Assembly: GCA_012799255.1 (NCBI GenBank)
Contig: JAAZLQ010000321.1
Location: 77,262 to 141,261, forward strand
Direction of reading: 5' to 3'
Origin: Bacillota bacterium
GTDB lineage: Bacteria > Bacillota_G > Limnochordia > DTU010
Length of the DNA stretch: 64,000 nt
In this document: one piece after another, positions 9,259 to 16,846 of the stretch
How the letters are laid out: each line of letters opens with the position of its first letter
Numbering within the stretch: the stretch's first letter is position 1
The notes under the pieces: model-generated
Database searches by the model: none
Told to the model about the DNA's origin: nothing
What the model saw: only the letters and a program-made list of their open reading frames with translations
Translations under genes and position numbers: made by a program

Positions 9259-10050
9259 ATGAGTGAATTTTTCGGTTTTGCCCAAGAATTGTTAATTAAG
9301 AAGCGGGCACAGGAAGGTGAACCCTATGCCGATGCTGAATTATATGATCTCCTGAACCAACGTAGGGGAGACTCCGCGTTTTACGTGGAGTTCGCCAAAC
9401 AGCAAGGGGGCAGGGTACTCGATTTGGCTTGCGGAACAGGACGCTTGGTTCCCGAGCTTGTGGATGCGGGACTTGAGATTGTGGCTCTGGATCTATCGCC
9501 AGACATGATCGCTAGAGCAAAAGCCAGATTAGGCATGGATACCTCTCAGGTAGAGCTGGTAGTAGGGGACATGCGCACCTTTAGTTTCGATCGCCTCTTT
9601 AACACGATTATTATTCCCTATTGTTCTTTAATCTACATGCACAGTGATGCTGATCGCTTAGCCGTGTTCCAGAACTGTTACCAGCACCTTCTTTCAGGAG
9701 GCTACCTAGTTTTTGATTTTCTAGCCGGTGAGGTGGAATTGACCGAGGGGTGGCCAAGCTTGGCACTCCAGGGTATTCATCCTTTTACCGACGAAGTTTT
9801 ACTTAGTGTGGTTCAAATCAAGGGATTGGCAACCGATTTACGCTTACTGAACCAGATAAACTATGTTTTCCCTCAGGAACCCAATCCTCCCAAGATAACC
9901 GTGTTTTCAAGCAAGGAAGCTGTTGTTACCCCTGCGCGCATGGTTGCGCTCCTGGAGCAAGTGGGATTTAGTGTGGAAGGGGTCTTCAGCAATACCGCCT
10001 TGCAACCATATGATGGCGGGGAAGATTGTTTGATCATTTCCCGAAAGTGA
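9259..10050 (+). CDS. Class I SAM-dependent methyltransferase
   Basis: The 263-residue protein has the SAM-binding motif I VLDLACGTG, the acidic motif II VALDLS and the post-motif loop VVGDMRTF, all in the order of Rossmann-fold methyltransferases. The C-terminus is beta-rich like many small-molecule methyltransferases of the Methyltransf_11/25 type. Substrate cannot be inferred. An AGGAGG site lies about seven bases before the ATG. It is followed with a 14-base gap by the ComFB-like gene and probably cotranscribed with it. Confidence 0.85.
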   Translation: MSEFFGFAQELLIKKRAQEGEPYADAELYDLLNQRRGDSAFYVEFAKQQGGRVLDLACGTGRLVPELVDAGLEIVALDLSPDMIARAKARLGMDTSQVELVVGDMRTFSFDRLFNTIIIPYCSLIYMHSDADRLAVFQNCYQHLLSGGYLVFDFLAGEVELTEGWPSLALQGIHPFTDEVLLSVVQIKGLATDLRLLNQINYVFPQEPNPPKITVFSSKEAVVTPARMVALLEQVGFSVEGVFSNTALQPYDGGEDCLIISRK

Positions 10051-10064
10051 GAAGGGGGATATCT

Positions 10065-10628
10065 GTGAAAAAGAGTTCAAATGACTACGAAATTTACAAC
10101 ATTATGGAACATGTGGCTGATCAGGCCATTGAACGGGTTCTTGCTGAGGATAGCCTTGCTTGTAGCTGCCAGCTCTGCAGGGACGATGCAAAATCCTGCA
10201 TGCTTAACAACTTGCCCCCCCTCTATTCTCCCGTAATAGCGGGAGAAAAACTTAGAAAACCAGAACTAGAAGAGTTGGACACTCCATTGTTTAACAAGGT
10301 GATGGTGGAGTGCTTTAAGGCTGTGATGAAAGTCAAGAACAGCCCGCGTCATGAGAATCACCGCTCAGGTGTACAGAATTCCACGGAGAGTATTGTCATT
10401 CACGCACTGCGTGATGTCCTCACTCGGGAAAAGATTCACCTGGACCGGGATGAGTTGAGTATGGTTGTAGCTAATGTGTTAAATGACCTTAAGCCACAGT
10501 ACACAACGACTCGCAAGGGTGACGTCTTTTGCCGGACTGCTGAAATGGATGCGGGGTATTTAGCTAAGGTGTACACAAGTATCTATAATGCCCTCAAGGA
10601 ACTTCACCCGATTGAAAGTCATGGTTAG
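10065..10628 (+). CDS. Tandem ComFB-like protein
   Basis: The 187-residue product has a ComFB-type first half: an N-terminal helical MEHVADQAIE region, a cysteine cluster CSCQLC, then DDAKSCMLNNLPPLYSPV, which resembles the family's conserved ALNxLPPxYVV segment. A second, weaker copy appears in the C-terminal half (MVVANVLNDLKPQYTTT) but without its own cysteines. ComFB is a late competence operon protein; related proteins in other phyla bind cyclic di-nucleotides, and the window encodes an HD-GYP protein. GTG 10065 was chosen because GAAGGGGGA lies about six bases ahead. Repetition of the domain in one polypeptide is unusual. Confidence 0.7.
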   Translation: MKKSSNDYEIYNIMEHVADQAIERVLAEDSLACSCQLCRDDAKSCMLNNLPPLYSPVIAGEKLRKPELEELDTPLFNKVMVECFKAVMKVKNSPRHENHRSGVQNSTESIVIHALRDVLTREKIHLDRDELSMVVANVLNDLKPQYTTTRKGDVFCRTAEMDAGYLAKVYTSIYNALKELHPIESHG

Positions 10629-10637
10629 GAAATAAAC

Positions 10638-10675
10638 AAGGCGTCCAAGGAACATAATGGACGCCTTTACTATTT
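10638..10675 (+). terminator. Intrinsic terminator after ComFB-like gene
   Basis: A perfect 10-bp stem (10638-10647 with 10658-10667) has a ten-base loop and is followed by TTACTATTTTT. The next gene is on the opposite strand, so it may function in both directions, though the minus-strand tail is poor. Confidence 0.75.
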
Positions 10676-10684
10676 TTCAACCCC

Positions 10685-10891
10685 TCAAGCTCTGGTTTTT
10701 TCCTTAATATCAGAGACAACTTGACTATCTGTTAAGGACTCCACGGCATTCCAAAATTGCACTGCAGGATCAGGTCCTAGAAAATCACTAAATAATTTGT
10801 CACCTTTATTATCCCAGATGGTAATCTTTTGGTGGCCACCTTTATTTTTAATTCTGACAAAGTAGTTTCCGCTTTCAAACATGATGTTCAT
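10685..10891 (-). CDS. Small protein of unknown function (68 residues)
   Basis: I do not recognise this protein. It looks like a compact soluble beta-hairpin-rich domain (a VRIKNKGGHQKITIWD region) followed by a helical C-terminus ending EKTRA, with no cysteines or signal peptide. An AAAGGAGG site eight bases ahead of the ATG is very good, so the gene is probably expressed. It stands alone on the minus strand between the ComFB-like gene and the germination operon. No operon partner is seen, and no regulator site can be named. Confidence 0.65.
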   Translation of the reverse strand: MNIMFESGNYFVRIKNKGGHQKITIWDNKGDKLFSDFLGPDPAVQFWNAVESLTDSQVVSDIKEKTRA

Positions 10892-10924
10892 GAATACATC
10901 CTCCTTTCTTCTTGAATATGTTCC

Positions 10925-11036
10925 CCATATAGGTAGGAAATCCTGCGCAAGTAAGGCTGAAAATGGGAGTGGTCGTAAACCACTGTAAATAATATGGGAT
11001 GAGGGATAAGTCGATCTTTAGGGTCGGCTTTTTTTA
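10925..11036 (+). ncRNA. Unassigned structured RNA region upstream of germination operon
   Basis: A closing helix CCCATAT (10926-10932) with ATATGGG (10992-10998) would enclose two hairpins: GTAGG/CCTGC and AGTGGT/ACCACT. An intrinsic terminator follows immediately. The region holds no open frame. Fragments recall cobalamin riboswitch core words (AATCC, CCACTGTAA), but the order and spacing do not fit that class. It could be a small RNA, a riboswitch leader or an attenuator for the ger operon; a separate promoter after the terminator argues against the latter. The plus strand is chosen only because of the terminator. Confidence 0.35.
11008..11036 (+). terminator. Intrinsic terminator upstream of germination operon
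   Basis: The stem AAGTCGA (11008-11014) pairs with TCGGCTT (11024-11030, one G-T pair) and is followed by a run of T residues to 11035. It ends a transcript that has no coding region before it, which is the main reason to suspect an RNA element here. Confidence 0.7.
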
Positions 11037-11062
11037 TAATCAAAAACAATCTGGTTATACTA
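11033..11062 (+). promoter_or_regulatory. Candidate sigma-G/sigma-F-like forespore promoter
   Basis: TATACTA at 11056-11062 is one base away from the forespore -10 consensus CATACTA and is preceded after 17 bases by TTTATA (11033-11038), four of six matches to TGAATA. The start would lie about 20 bases upstream of the gerA-like gene. Forespore control is expected for germinant receptors, but the TATACT is also a good sigma-A -10. Confidence 0.5.
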
Positions 11063-11086
11063 GGACAAAATGGGAGGGGGTAACAG

Positions 11087-12616
11087 ATGTTTTTCTGGAA
11101 ACGCGTTAAGAAAGAAGAAAATAAGAAAGGCCTTTATAACCTCAGTACCTCCCTGGAGATCAATGTTCATTGGTTTAAAACTGACATTTTGGGACACGAC
11201 GATACGATAGTTTACCGAAACTTTAAGACCAAAGGCCCCAAAGAGCGTAACTGTGTTTTGATTTATGCTAGCAACATGGTTAAGCATGAGTTTTTGAGTG
11301 ATTACATCGTAAAGCCCCTAATGAGTTGTACCCTGCCGAAGCATCTGACCGGTGAATCTCTCGCTACATTCCTAATGGAACGGGTTCTCCATTCTGATGG
11401 AGTAAACCTAGCGGATCAATATGTGAGGCTTGCTGAGAAAATCTTGAGCGGTTCGGGCGTTGTCCTGATAGATGGTTGCAATATGGGTATCGTTGTTCAT
11501 GCTCCTGGTTATGAGACTAGACCTGTCGAGGAGCCACCTTCGGAAAACGTGGTTCGCGGACCGCGCCAAGGTTTTGCTGAAGACCTCGGCGTTAATATTA
11601 GTTTGGTACGACGGAGGATCATCAATCCGAAGTTCAAGACAAAGTTTGTAACAGTGGGAGTTCAGACTCAAACCAAGGTAGCGATTTGCTACGTTGACGG
11701 CGTTGCCGCCCAATCTCTGGTGGATGAGGTACAGGATCGAATTGAAAAAATCGATATTGATGGTGTTTTAGACTCCGGCTATATTCAGGAGTTTATTCAA
11801 GATTCGCCATTCTCTCCCCTACCCACCATTGGGCAAACCGAACGTCCTGATATTGTTTCCGCACGGTTACTAGAGGGTAGGGTGGCAGTTTTAGTAGATG
11901 GCTCACCCTTTGCTCTCACCATGCCCTACTTACTGGTGGAGGCATTTCAAGCTAACGAGGACTACTACAATCACTGGATAGCTGCAACTTTTCACCGTAT
12001 TATTCGTTATGTTAGTTTCTTTATTACCACGAGCACACCAGCTATTTATCTGGCTTTAGTAAGTTACCATCCACAGCTCATTCCTACTAACTTGGTGACT
12101 AGTATCGCCGCTGCCCGCCAAAATGTACCTTTCCCCGCCATTGTAGAGGTGGTGGCCATGGGACTTGTCTTTGAAATACTCAGGGAAGGAGGTGTAAGAC
12201 TACCCAGGCCCGTCGGTCAAGCGATCAGTATAGTTGGAGCGATTGTCCTTGGTGATGCAGCGGTAAGCGCTAGTTTAGTGAGCGCACCCATGATTATCGT
12301 GGTGGGAATTACCGGTGTTGCTGGTTTTGTGGTTTCTCTTCTTTATGATGTTGCTGTACTGATCCGGCTGTGGTTTGTATTGATGGCTTCAGTTATGGGG
12401 CTCTATGGTTACGTTTTGGCCCTAATGGCAGTGATCCTCTTACTAGCATCTATGGAGTCCTTTGGTGTTCCATATCTATCCACTATGACAACGTTTCAGC
12501 CACAAGATGTTAAAGATACCGTGATCAGAGTCCCTTGGTGGCAAATGGCATTAAGGCCCCGTTATTTGGCATCCCGTGATCGGGAACGTTTACAGAGTCA
12601 ATCCAGGAGAAGGTAA
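11087..12616 (+). CDS. Spore germination protein, GerA family A subunit
   Basis: The 509-residue protein has a large soluble N-terminal domain of about 300 residues and a C-terminal half with about five or six membrane helices, the GerA/SpoVAF architecture. The conserved segment near ERPDIVSARLLEGRVAVLVDGSPFAL is highly characteristic. The A subunit sits in the spore inner membrane with B and C subunits as a germinant-gated receptor or ion channel. A GGGAGGGGG site precedes the ATG at 11087. It heads a four-gene operon in the order A, C, small protein, B. Confidence 0.93.
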   Translation: MFFWKRVKKEENKKGLYNLSTSLEINVHWFKTDILGHDDTIVYRNFKTKGPKERNCVLIYASNMVKHEFLSDYIVKPLMSCTLPKHLTGESLATFLMERVLHSDGVNLADQYVRLAEKILSGSGVVLIDGCNMGIVVHAPGYETRPVEEPPSENVVRGPRQGFAEDLGVNISLVRRRIINPKFKTKFVTVGVQTQTKVAICYVDGVAAQSLVDEVQDRIEKIDIDGVLDSGYIQEFIQDSPFSPLPTIGQTERPDIVSARLLEGRVAVLVDGSPFALTMPYLLVEAFQANEDYYNHWIAATFHRIIRYVSFFITTSTPAIYLALVSYHPQLIPTNLVTSIAAARQNVPFPAIVEVVAMGLVFEILREGGVRLPRPVGQAISIVGAIVLGDAAVSASLVSAPMIIVVGITGVAGFVVSLLYDVAVLIRLWFVLMASVMGLYGYVLALMAVILLLASMESFGVPYLSTMTTFQPQDVKDTVIRVPWWQMALRPRYLASRDRERLQSQSRRR

Positions 12617-12617
12617 A

Positions 12618-13769
12618 ATGAAGAAAAGTATACTGAAAGCGTTAGTTTTGCTCCTCACTACCCTCCTTTTAGCCGGTTGCTGGGATTATACTGAGATTGA
12701 ATCACTTGGATTTGTCTTCGGAGCCGGGGTAGAACAGGTGGAACCAGATTTCGTGGTTTATCTGGAAATGATTGACTCGGTTGGTGGAGGCCAGGAAACA
12801 CAGTTTACACCAAAAGTGCTTACTTCAAAAGGAAGGGGCTTTTCCAGTGCTGGAAGAGCACTTTCTAACGTAGCTGGTACATTCGTGTTCTGGCCACATA
12901 CCAGTGTGTTTCTTGTATCGGAAGAAGTTGCTAGACAAGGCGCTCTTCCTGCCATTGAATACATACTTCGTAACAGACGCGCGCGTAGCACGATTTATAT
13001 TCTTGTAACAAAGGATTGTACTGTTGAAGAGGTTTTTAAGAGTAAACCGCTATTAGCGAACTCGGTAAGCGATCACTTGGATGGCATTTTTGCCTTACAA
13101 CCCATACTTGCCAAGTTTTACCCTGTGCAAATATGGGAGTTTGTGGGCAATCTCACCGCCAGGGGGATTTCGGTCACTGCACCCACAGTGCAACTAGTTC
13201 ATGAATCTGGAGAATTAGTACCTATTGTCGAAGGAACTGCAGTGTTCAAGGAGGACCGCATGGTCGGCTGGCTTGATGCTGAGGAAAGTCAGCTCTTCTG
13301 TATACTTAAGGGGGAGTCTCAACGTCCATATGTGGTTATGGACACGAAAACCAAAGAAGGCATTTTTCCCATTACTTATGAAATGATCGGCAGTAACGCG
13401 GAGATAAAGCCTACTACAAAGGATGGTGAGCCGACCATAGACATCAGTGTAGAGCTTCGATTTAATGTTACTGAGATTGGGGATGCTCAGATCAATTTCC
13501 AGGACCCCAAAGAGGTAGCTGCCATTGAGGATCAAGTGGCCCATACCTTTAATCGGCGCATTAAGGACTTTTTTAGGAAATTACAGGTTGAGTACAATAG
13601 TGATATTCTCGGTTTTGGCAGGTTGTTAAGACGCAAAGAACCCCAAATATGGCGTCGCTACGAGGACGTTTGGGATAGCTATTATCCTCAGCTGGCCATA
13701 AATGTAGAGGTAAAGGTGTTCATTGAACTAACAGGTCTCTTTTCTAAATCAATTGTAGTGAGGGATTAA
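12618..13769 (+). CDS. Spore germination lipoprotein, GerC subunit
   Basis: The 383-residue protein starts with a signal peptide and a lipobox LLAGC followed by WDYTEIE, the hallmark of GerC-type lipoproteins that face the outer side of the spore inner membrane. The rest matches the three-domain Ger(x)C form of usual length. ATG 12618 has an AGGAGAAGG site, and the upstream open frame is inside gerA. The start comes one base after the A-gene stop. The lipoprotein is thought to assist receptor assembly in the germinosome. Confidence 0.93.
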   Translation: MKKSILKALVLLLTTLLLAGCWDYTEIESLGFVFGAGVEQVEPDFVVYLEMIDSVGGGQETQFTPKVLTSKGRGFSSAGRALSNVAGTFVFWPHTSVFLVSEEVARQGALPAIEYILRNRRARSTIYILVTKDCTVEEVFKSKPLLANSVSDHLDGIFALQPILAKFYPVQIWEFVGNLTARGISVTAPTVQLVHESGELVPIVEGTAVFKEDRMVGWLDAEESQLFCILKGESQRPYVVMDTKTKEGIFPITYEMIGSNAEIKPTTKDGEPTIDISVELRFNVTEIGDAQINFQDPKEVAAIEDQVAHTFNRRIKDFFRKLQVEYNSDILGFGRLLRRKEPQIWRRYEDVWDSYYPQLAINVEVKVFIELTGLFSKSIVVRD

Positions 13770-13770
13770 C

Positions 13771-13980
13771 ATGGTCTTCGTAGTTGCCCTTGCCTACATT
13801 TTGGTGGGATCTATTGAAATCAGTCTGTGGTCAGAAAGACCGTGGAAAAAGTTATTGGTCTATGTGTCTTTATTGACCTTTGCAGCTGTGTTTTCGCTGT
13901 TGATGATGACCACGAAACGCCTGCCTGTGCCGAGTCTTTTTGGAATCCTGGGAGAGTGGCTCAAAAAACTGTGGCCCTGA
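13771..13980 (+). CDS. Small two-helix membrane protein in germination operon (D-subunit-like)
   Basis: The 69-residue product has two hydrophobic helices, residues about 2-17 and 28-46, separated by a short charged loop and ending in an amphipathic WLKKLWP tail. Small two-helix proteins encoded inside ger operons, known as D subunits in Bacilli, modulate receptor response. The frame follows the C-gene stop by one base and precedes the B gene by eleven bases, so it is co-expressed. The sequence itself gives no specific family match, and the role is from context. Confidence 0.7.
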   Translation: MVFVVALAYILVGSIEISLWSERPWKKLLVYVSLLTFAAVFSLLMMTTKRLPVPSLFGILGEWLKKLWP

Positions 13981-13991
13981 GGAGGTAATCC

Positions 13992-15101
13992 ATGAAGGAG
14001 ATTGTTCCTTGTACTGAAGGCATCAGCCTTGTTGTCCTGCTTGTAGTGGGAAATACTCTCGTTTTCGCCCTAGGAGGCTTGGCTGGAGCGGATATTTGGT
14101 TAGCGTTCATTGTGGCCACAGTATTGGCCTTGCCACTTGTAATTATTTATGCACGAATGCGATTTCTCATGGGGGATAGGAACTTAAGTGAGGGTCTCGC
14201 TTATCTTTTTGGAAAGTGGCCTTCCCGCTTTGTAGCGTTAGCATACAGTTTCTATGCCTGGCGTCTTAGTTGTCTGGTGGTTGGCGATGTCACTACTTTT
14301 ATCCAAGCGGTTGCCCTACCAACTACGCCTCAGATTGTACTGGCCCTGTGTTTCATCGCGCTAAGTATATGGGCAGTAAAAGAAGGTGTAGAAGTAATAG
14401 CCCGTTGGAGCATGGTGATGGGCAAGCTGTTTTTCTCAGTGCTTTTCTTTGCGTTCTTATTGCTCCTGACCGAGGTGGAGCTTGGAGAGTTTCTACCTGT
14501 TTTGTACAATGGGTTCAAACCGGTGATGTTAGGGGCCCTGCAAATTCTGGACTTTCCGTTCTTGGAAACAGTCCTCCTGTTTTGGACTTTTGAGCGTTTT
14601 TCGAAAAAAGACTCCCCCTACAGGGTGTTTATACCCGGTTTTCTGATTGCAGCTTTTATTATGCTCTTATTGACGAGTACCAGTATGTCTGTGCTTGGCG
14701 CGCATCGCTATTCAGTATATTATTTCCCTATCTACACTGCTGTTGCCCGAGTGGATGCAGGCGTCTTCTTAACCCGCTTAGAAGCGATCGTGGGTACCAC
14801 CTTCGCTGTGGGTAGCTTCTTGAAGATCGCAGTCTGCATTTTGGTCGCGAGTAGAGCGCTTGTCCATGGACTTGGTTTCAGCGACTATCGCTTTGTGGTT
14901 ACTCCCTTGGCGTTAAGCACAATTCCAGGTGCGGAGTGGTTTGCCCCCAATCTAATGCAGATTGAACTTAGTGCAACAAAAGCGGTATCTCCTTCCGCTC
15001 TAACGTTCCAAGCAATTATACCCATAATTCTCTGGATTGTAGCTGAATTCAGAACGCGCAAACAGGGGAAAACCTCCTCTTCAGGCAGGAAGGCTTCTTA
15101 G
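13992..15101 (+). CDS. Spore germination permease, GerB subunit
   Basis: The 369-residue protein has about ten membrane helices in the amino-acid/polyamine/organocation transporter fold typical of GerB subunits, the part of the receptor that binds germinants such as amino acids. The opening TEGISLVVLLVVGNTLV and the later WRLSCLVVGD and FERFSKKDSPYR segments are family-like. A GAGGAGG site lies about six bases before the ATG. It is the last gene of the operon. Specificity cannot be inferred from sequence. Confidence 0.9.
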   Translation: MKEIVPCTEGISLVVLLVVGNTLVFALGGLAGADIWLAFIVATVLALPLVIIYARMRFLMGDRNLSEGLAYLFGKWPSRFVALAYSFYAWRLSCLVVGDVTTFIQAVALPTTPQIVLALCFIALSIWAVKEGVEVIARWSMVMGKLFFSVLFFAFLLLLTEVELGEFLPVLYNGFKPVMLGALQILDFPFLETVLLFWTFERFSKKDSPYRVFIPGFLIAAFIMLLLTSTSMSVLGAHRYSVYYFPIYTAVARVDAGVFLTRLEAIVGTTFAVGSFLKIAVCILVASRALVHGLGFSDYRFVVTPLALSTIPGAEWFAPNLMQIELSATKAVSPSALTFQAIIPIILWIVAEFRTRKQGKTSSSGRKAS

Positions 15102-15145
15102 ACTCTAGAATATTATAGAAATGGTTTTATTGGAAGGGGATGGCT

Positions 15146-16846
15146 ATGAACGCAGAAAGCCGTTATCAAGCTTGGCTAGAAGATCCATTAATCGATGCCA
15201 AGACCAAAAAAGAATTACAAGAATTAACCGATAATCAAGCTGAAATTGAGGATCGGTTTTTTAAATGGTTGGAGTTTGGTACAGGGGGATTACGTGGTAC
15301 CATGGGAGCTGGCTCGAACCGTATGAACATCTACACGGTCCGCTTGGTAACTCAAGCTTTGGCCAATAATCTTAAGGCCAAGGGGAAGGAACGGGGAGGT
15401 GTAGCCATTGCCCATGATTCCCGCCATCTTTCCAAGGAGTTTACCAAGGCTGCAGCTGGTGTTTTGGTTGCCAATGGAATCCCGGTTTATGTTTTTCCAG
15501 ATGTAGCGCCAACGCCACTGCTTTCCTTTGCAGTTCGTTACTATCAGGCATCTGCGGGTATCGTTATCACCGCGAGTCACAACCCTCCTCAGTATAATGG
15601 CTATAAAGTATATAATGAGCACGGTAATCAAATCTTAACGGATGAAGCATTGCAGATTAGTACTCTAATGACTAAACTGGGCCTGGAGAATGTGGAGGTT
15701 ACTATCAATCCAGAGGATAGTCCTCTTTGGAACTGGCTAGATGATGAAGTGATCGAAGCTTACTATGATAGCTTGCTAAGAATCGTTCCGCCAGTTGGGG
15801 GGGCAGAGGGAGTTAGAATCTTGTATACACCCCTTCATGGCACGGGAGGACGTTTTGTACCTGAAATCTTGCAGCGAGCTAGTTTTACTCAAGTTTCCAC
15901 AGTCAAAGAGCAAGTGGAACCTGATGGTAGTTTCCCGACAGTGAGTTTTCCGAACCCGGAAGACCCGGCAGCGTTTGAACTAGCTTTTTTTCAGGCCAAA
16001 AGCGGGGAATTTGATCTAATTATCGCAACTGATCCGGATGCGGATCGGATGGGAGTGGCTGTAAGGCAGGGGGACGAATGGGTCCTCTTGAATGGAAACC
16101 AAGTTGGTGTTTTACTTACTGACTTCCTTCTTTCCCAGTTAAATGCGGAGCAACTACAGCGTGCTACGATCATCAAGACGATAGTCACCACCGATATGGT
16201 AGAGCCGATTTGTAGGAAGTTCGGTGCTGAAGTAAAAAACACACTCACCGGATTCAAGTATATCGGTGCCCTTATTGATCTGTTATCTCAAGAGAACAAG
16301 GAGTTTATCTTTGGTTTTGAGGAAAGTTTCGGTTTCCTTGCTGGAACCCACGTACGTGATAAAGATGCAGTTATAGCCAGTCTGTTAGTCGCCCAAGTGG
16401 CAGCCTTTTATAGACAGCAAGGTTTAAGTCTAGTTGATCGTTTAGAAGAGCTTTTTGTAGAACATGGTTACTATCTGCAGGATCTGGTTTCCTATTCCTT
16501 TGCCACAAGTCTAGAGGCAGAGCGATCCCAGATGTTTATTGAGAAGCTTCAAAAAACGCCCATTACCCGAATTGGGCAAGAGCGCGTCGTGGAAGTATTG
16601 GATTACGAAAATAGTATTCATCTTGACTTAAGCACCAACCAGACAACCGCGATTAGTCTGCCGAAGGAGGGGGTGCTGCAATGGGTGACCGAGGAGCAGA
16701 GCAAAGTCACACTGCGGCGCTCTGGTACAGAACCGAAAATGAAACTCTATTTTGAAGTAGTTGATACCAGCCGTAATAGGGCAGAGGCCAGACTAGCCAA
16801 TTTAAGAACCGCCTTTAATGAGCTGGTGGAGGCAGAGTTGCACTAA
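15146..16846 (+). CDS. pgcA: Phosphoglucomutase/phosphomannomutase (PgcA-type)
   Basis: The 566-residue alpha-D-phosphohexomutase has the phosphoserine loop TASHNPPQYNGYK, the metal-binding DPDADR, the sugar-binding GFEESFG, and the C-terminal phosphate-binding RRSGTEPK. It interconverts glucose 1- and 6-phosphate (possibly mannose phosphates) and supplies sugar nucleotides for cell-wall polymers. The ATG at 15140 abuts its own GGAAGGGG site, whereas ATG 15146 is spaced six bases from it, so the latter is preferred. The stop overlaps the convergent HD-GYP gene by four bases. Confidence 0.93.
   Translation: MNAESRYQAWLEDPLIDAKTKKELQELTDNQAEIEDRFFKWLEFGTGGLRGTMGAGSNRMNIYTVRLVTQALANNLKAKGKERGGVAIAHDSRHLSKEFTKAAAGVLVANGIPVYVFPDVAPTPLLSFAVRYYQASAGIVITASHNPPQYNGYKVYNEHGNQILTDEALQISTLMTKLGLENVEVTINPEDSPLWNWLDDEVIEAYYDSLLRIVPPVGGAEGVRILYTPLHGTGGRFVPEILQRASFTQVSTVKEQVEPDGSFPTVSFPNPEDPAAFELAFFQAKSGEFDLIIATDPDADRMGVAVRQGDEWVLLNGNQVGVLLTDFLLSQLNAEQLQRATIIKTIVTTDMVEPICRKFGAEVKNTLTGFKYIGALIDLLSQENKEFIFGFEESFGFLAGTHVRDKDAVIASLLVAQVAAFYRQQGLSLVDRLEELFVEHGYYLQDLVSYSFATSLEAERSQMFIEKLQKTPITRIGQERVVEVLDYENSIHLDLSTNQTTAISLPKEGVLQWVTEEQSKVTLRRSGTEPKMKLYFEVVDTSRNRAEARLANLRTAFNELVEAELH

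Noticed and set aside
10925..11000. Cobalamin riboswitch
   Set aside because: AATCC and CCACTGTAA resemble its core, but GGGAA, the GCC-rich arms and correct order are missing and an inner hairpin uses the CCACT arm.
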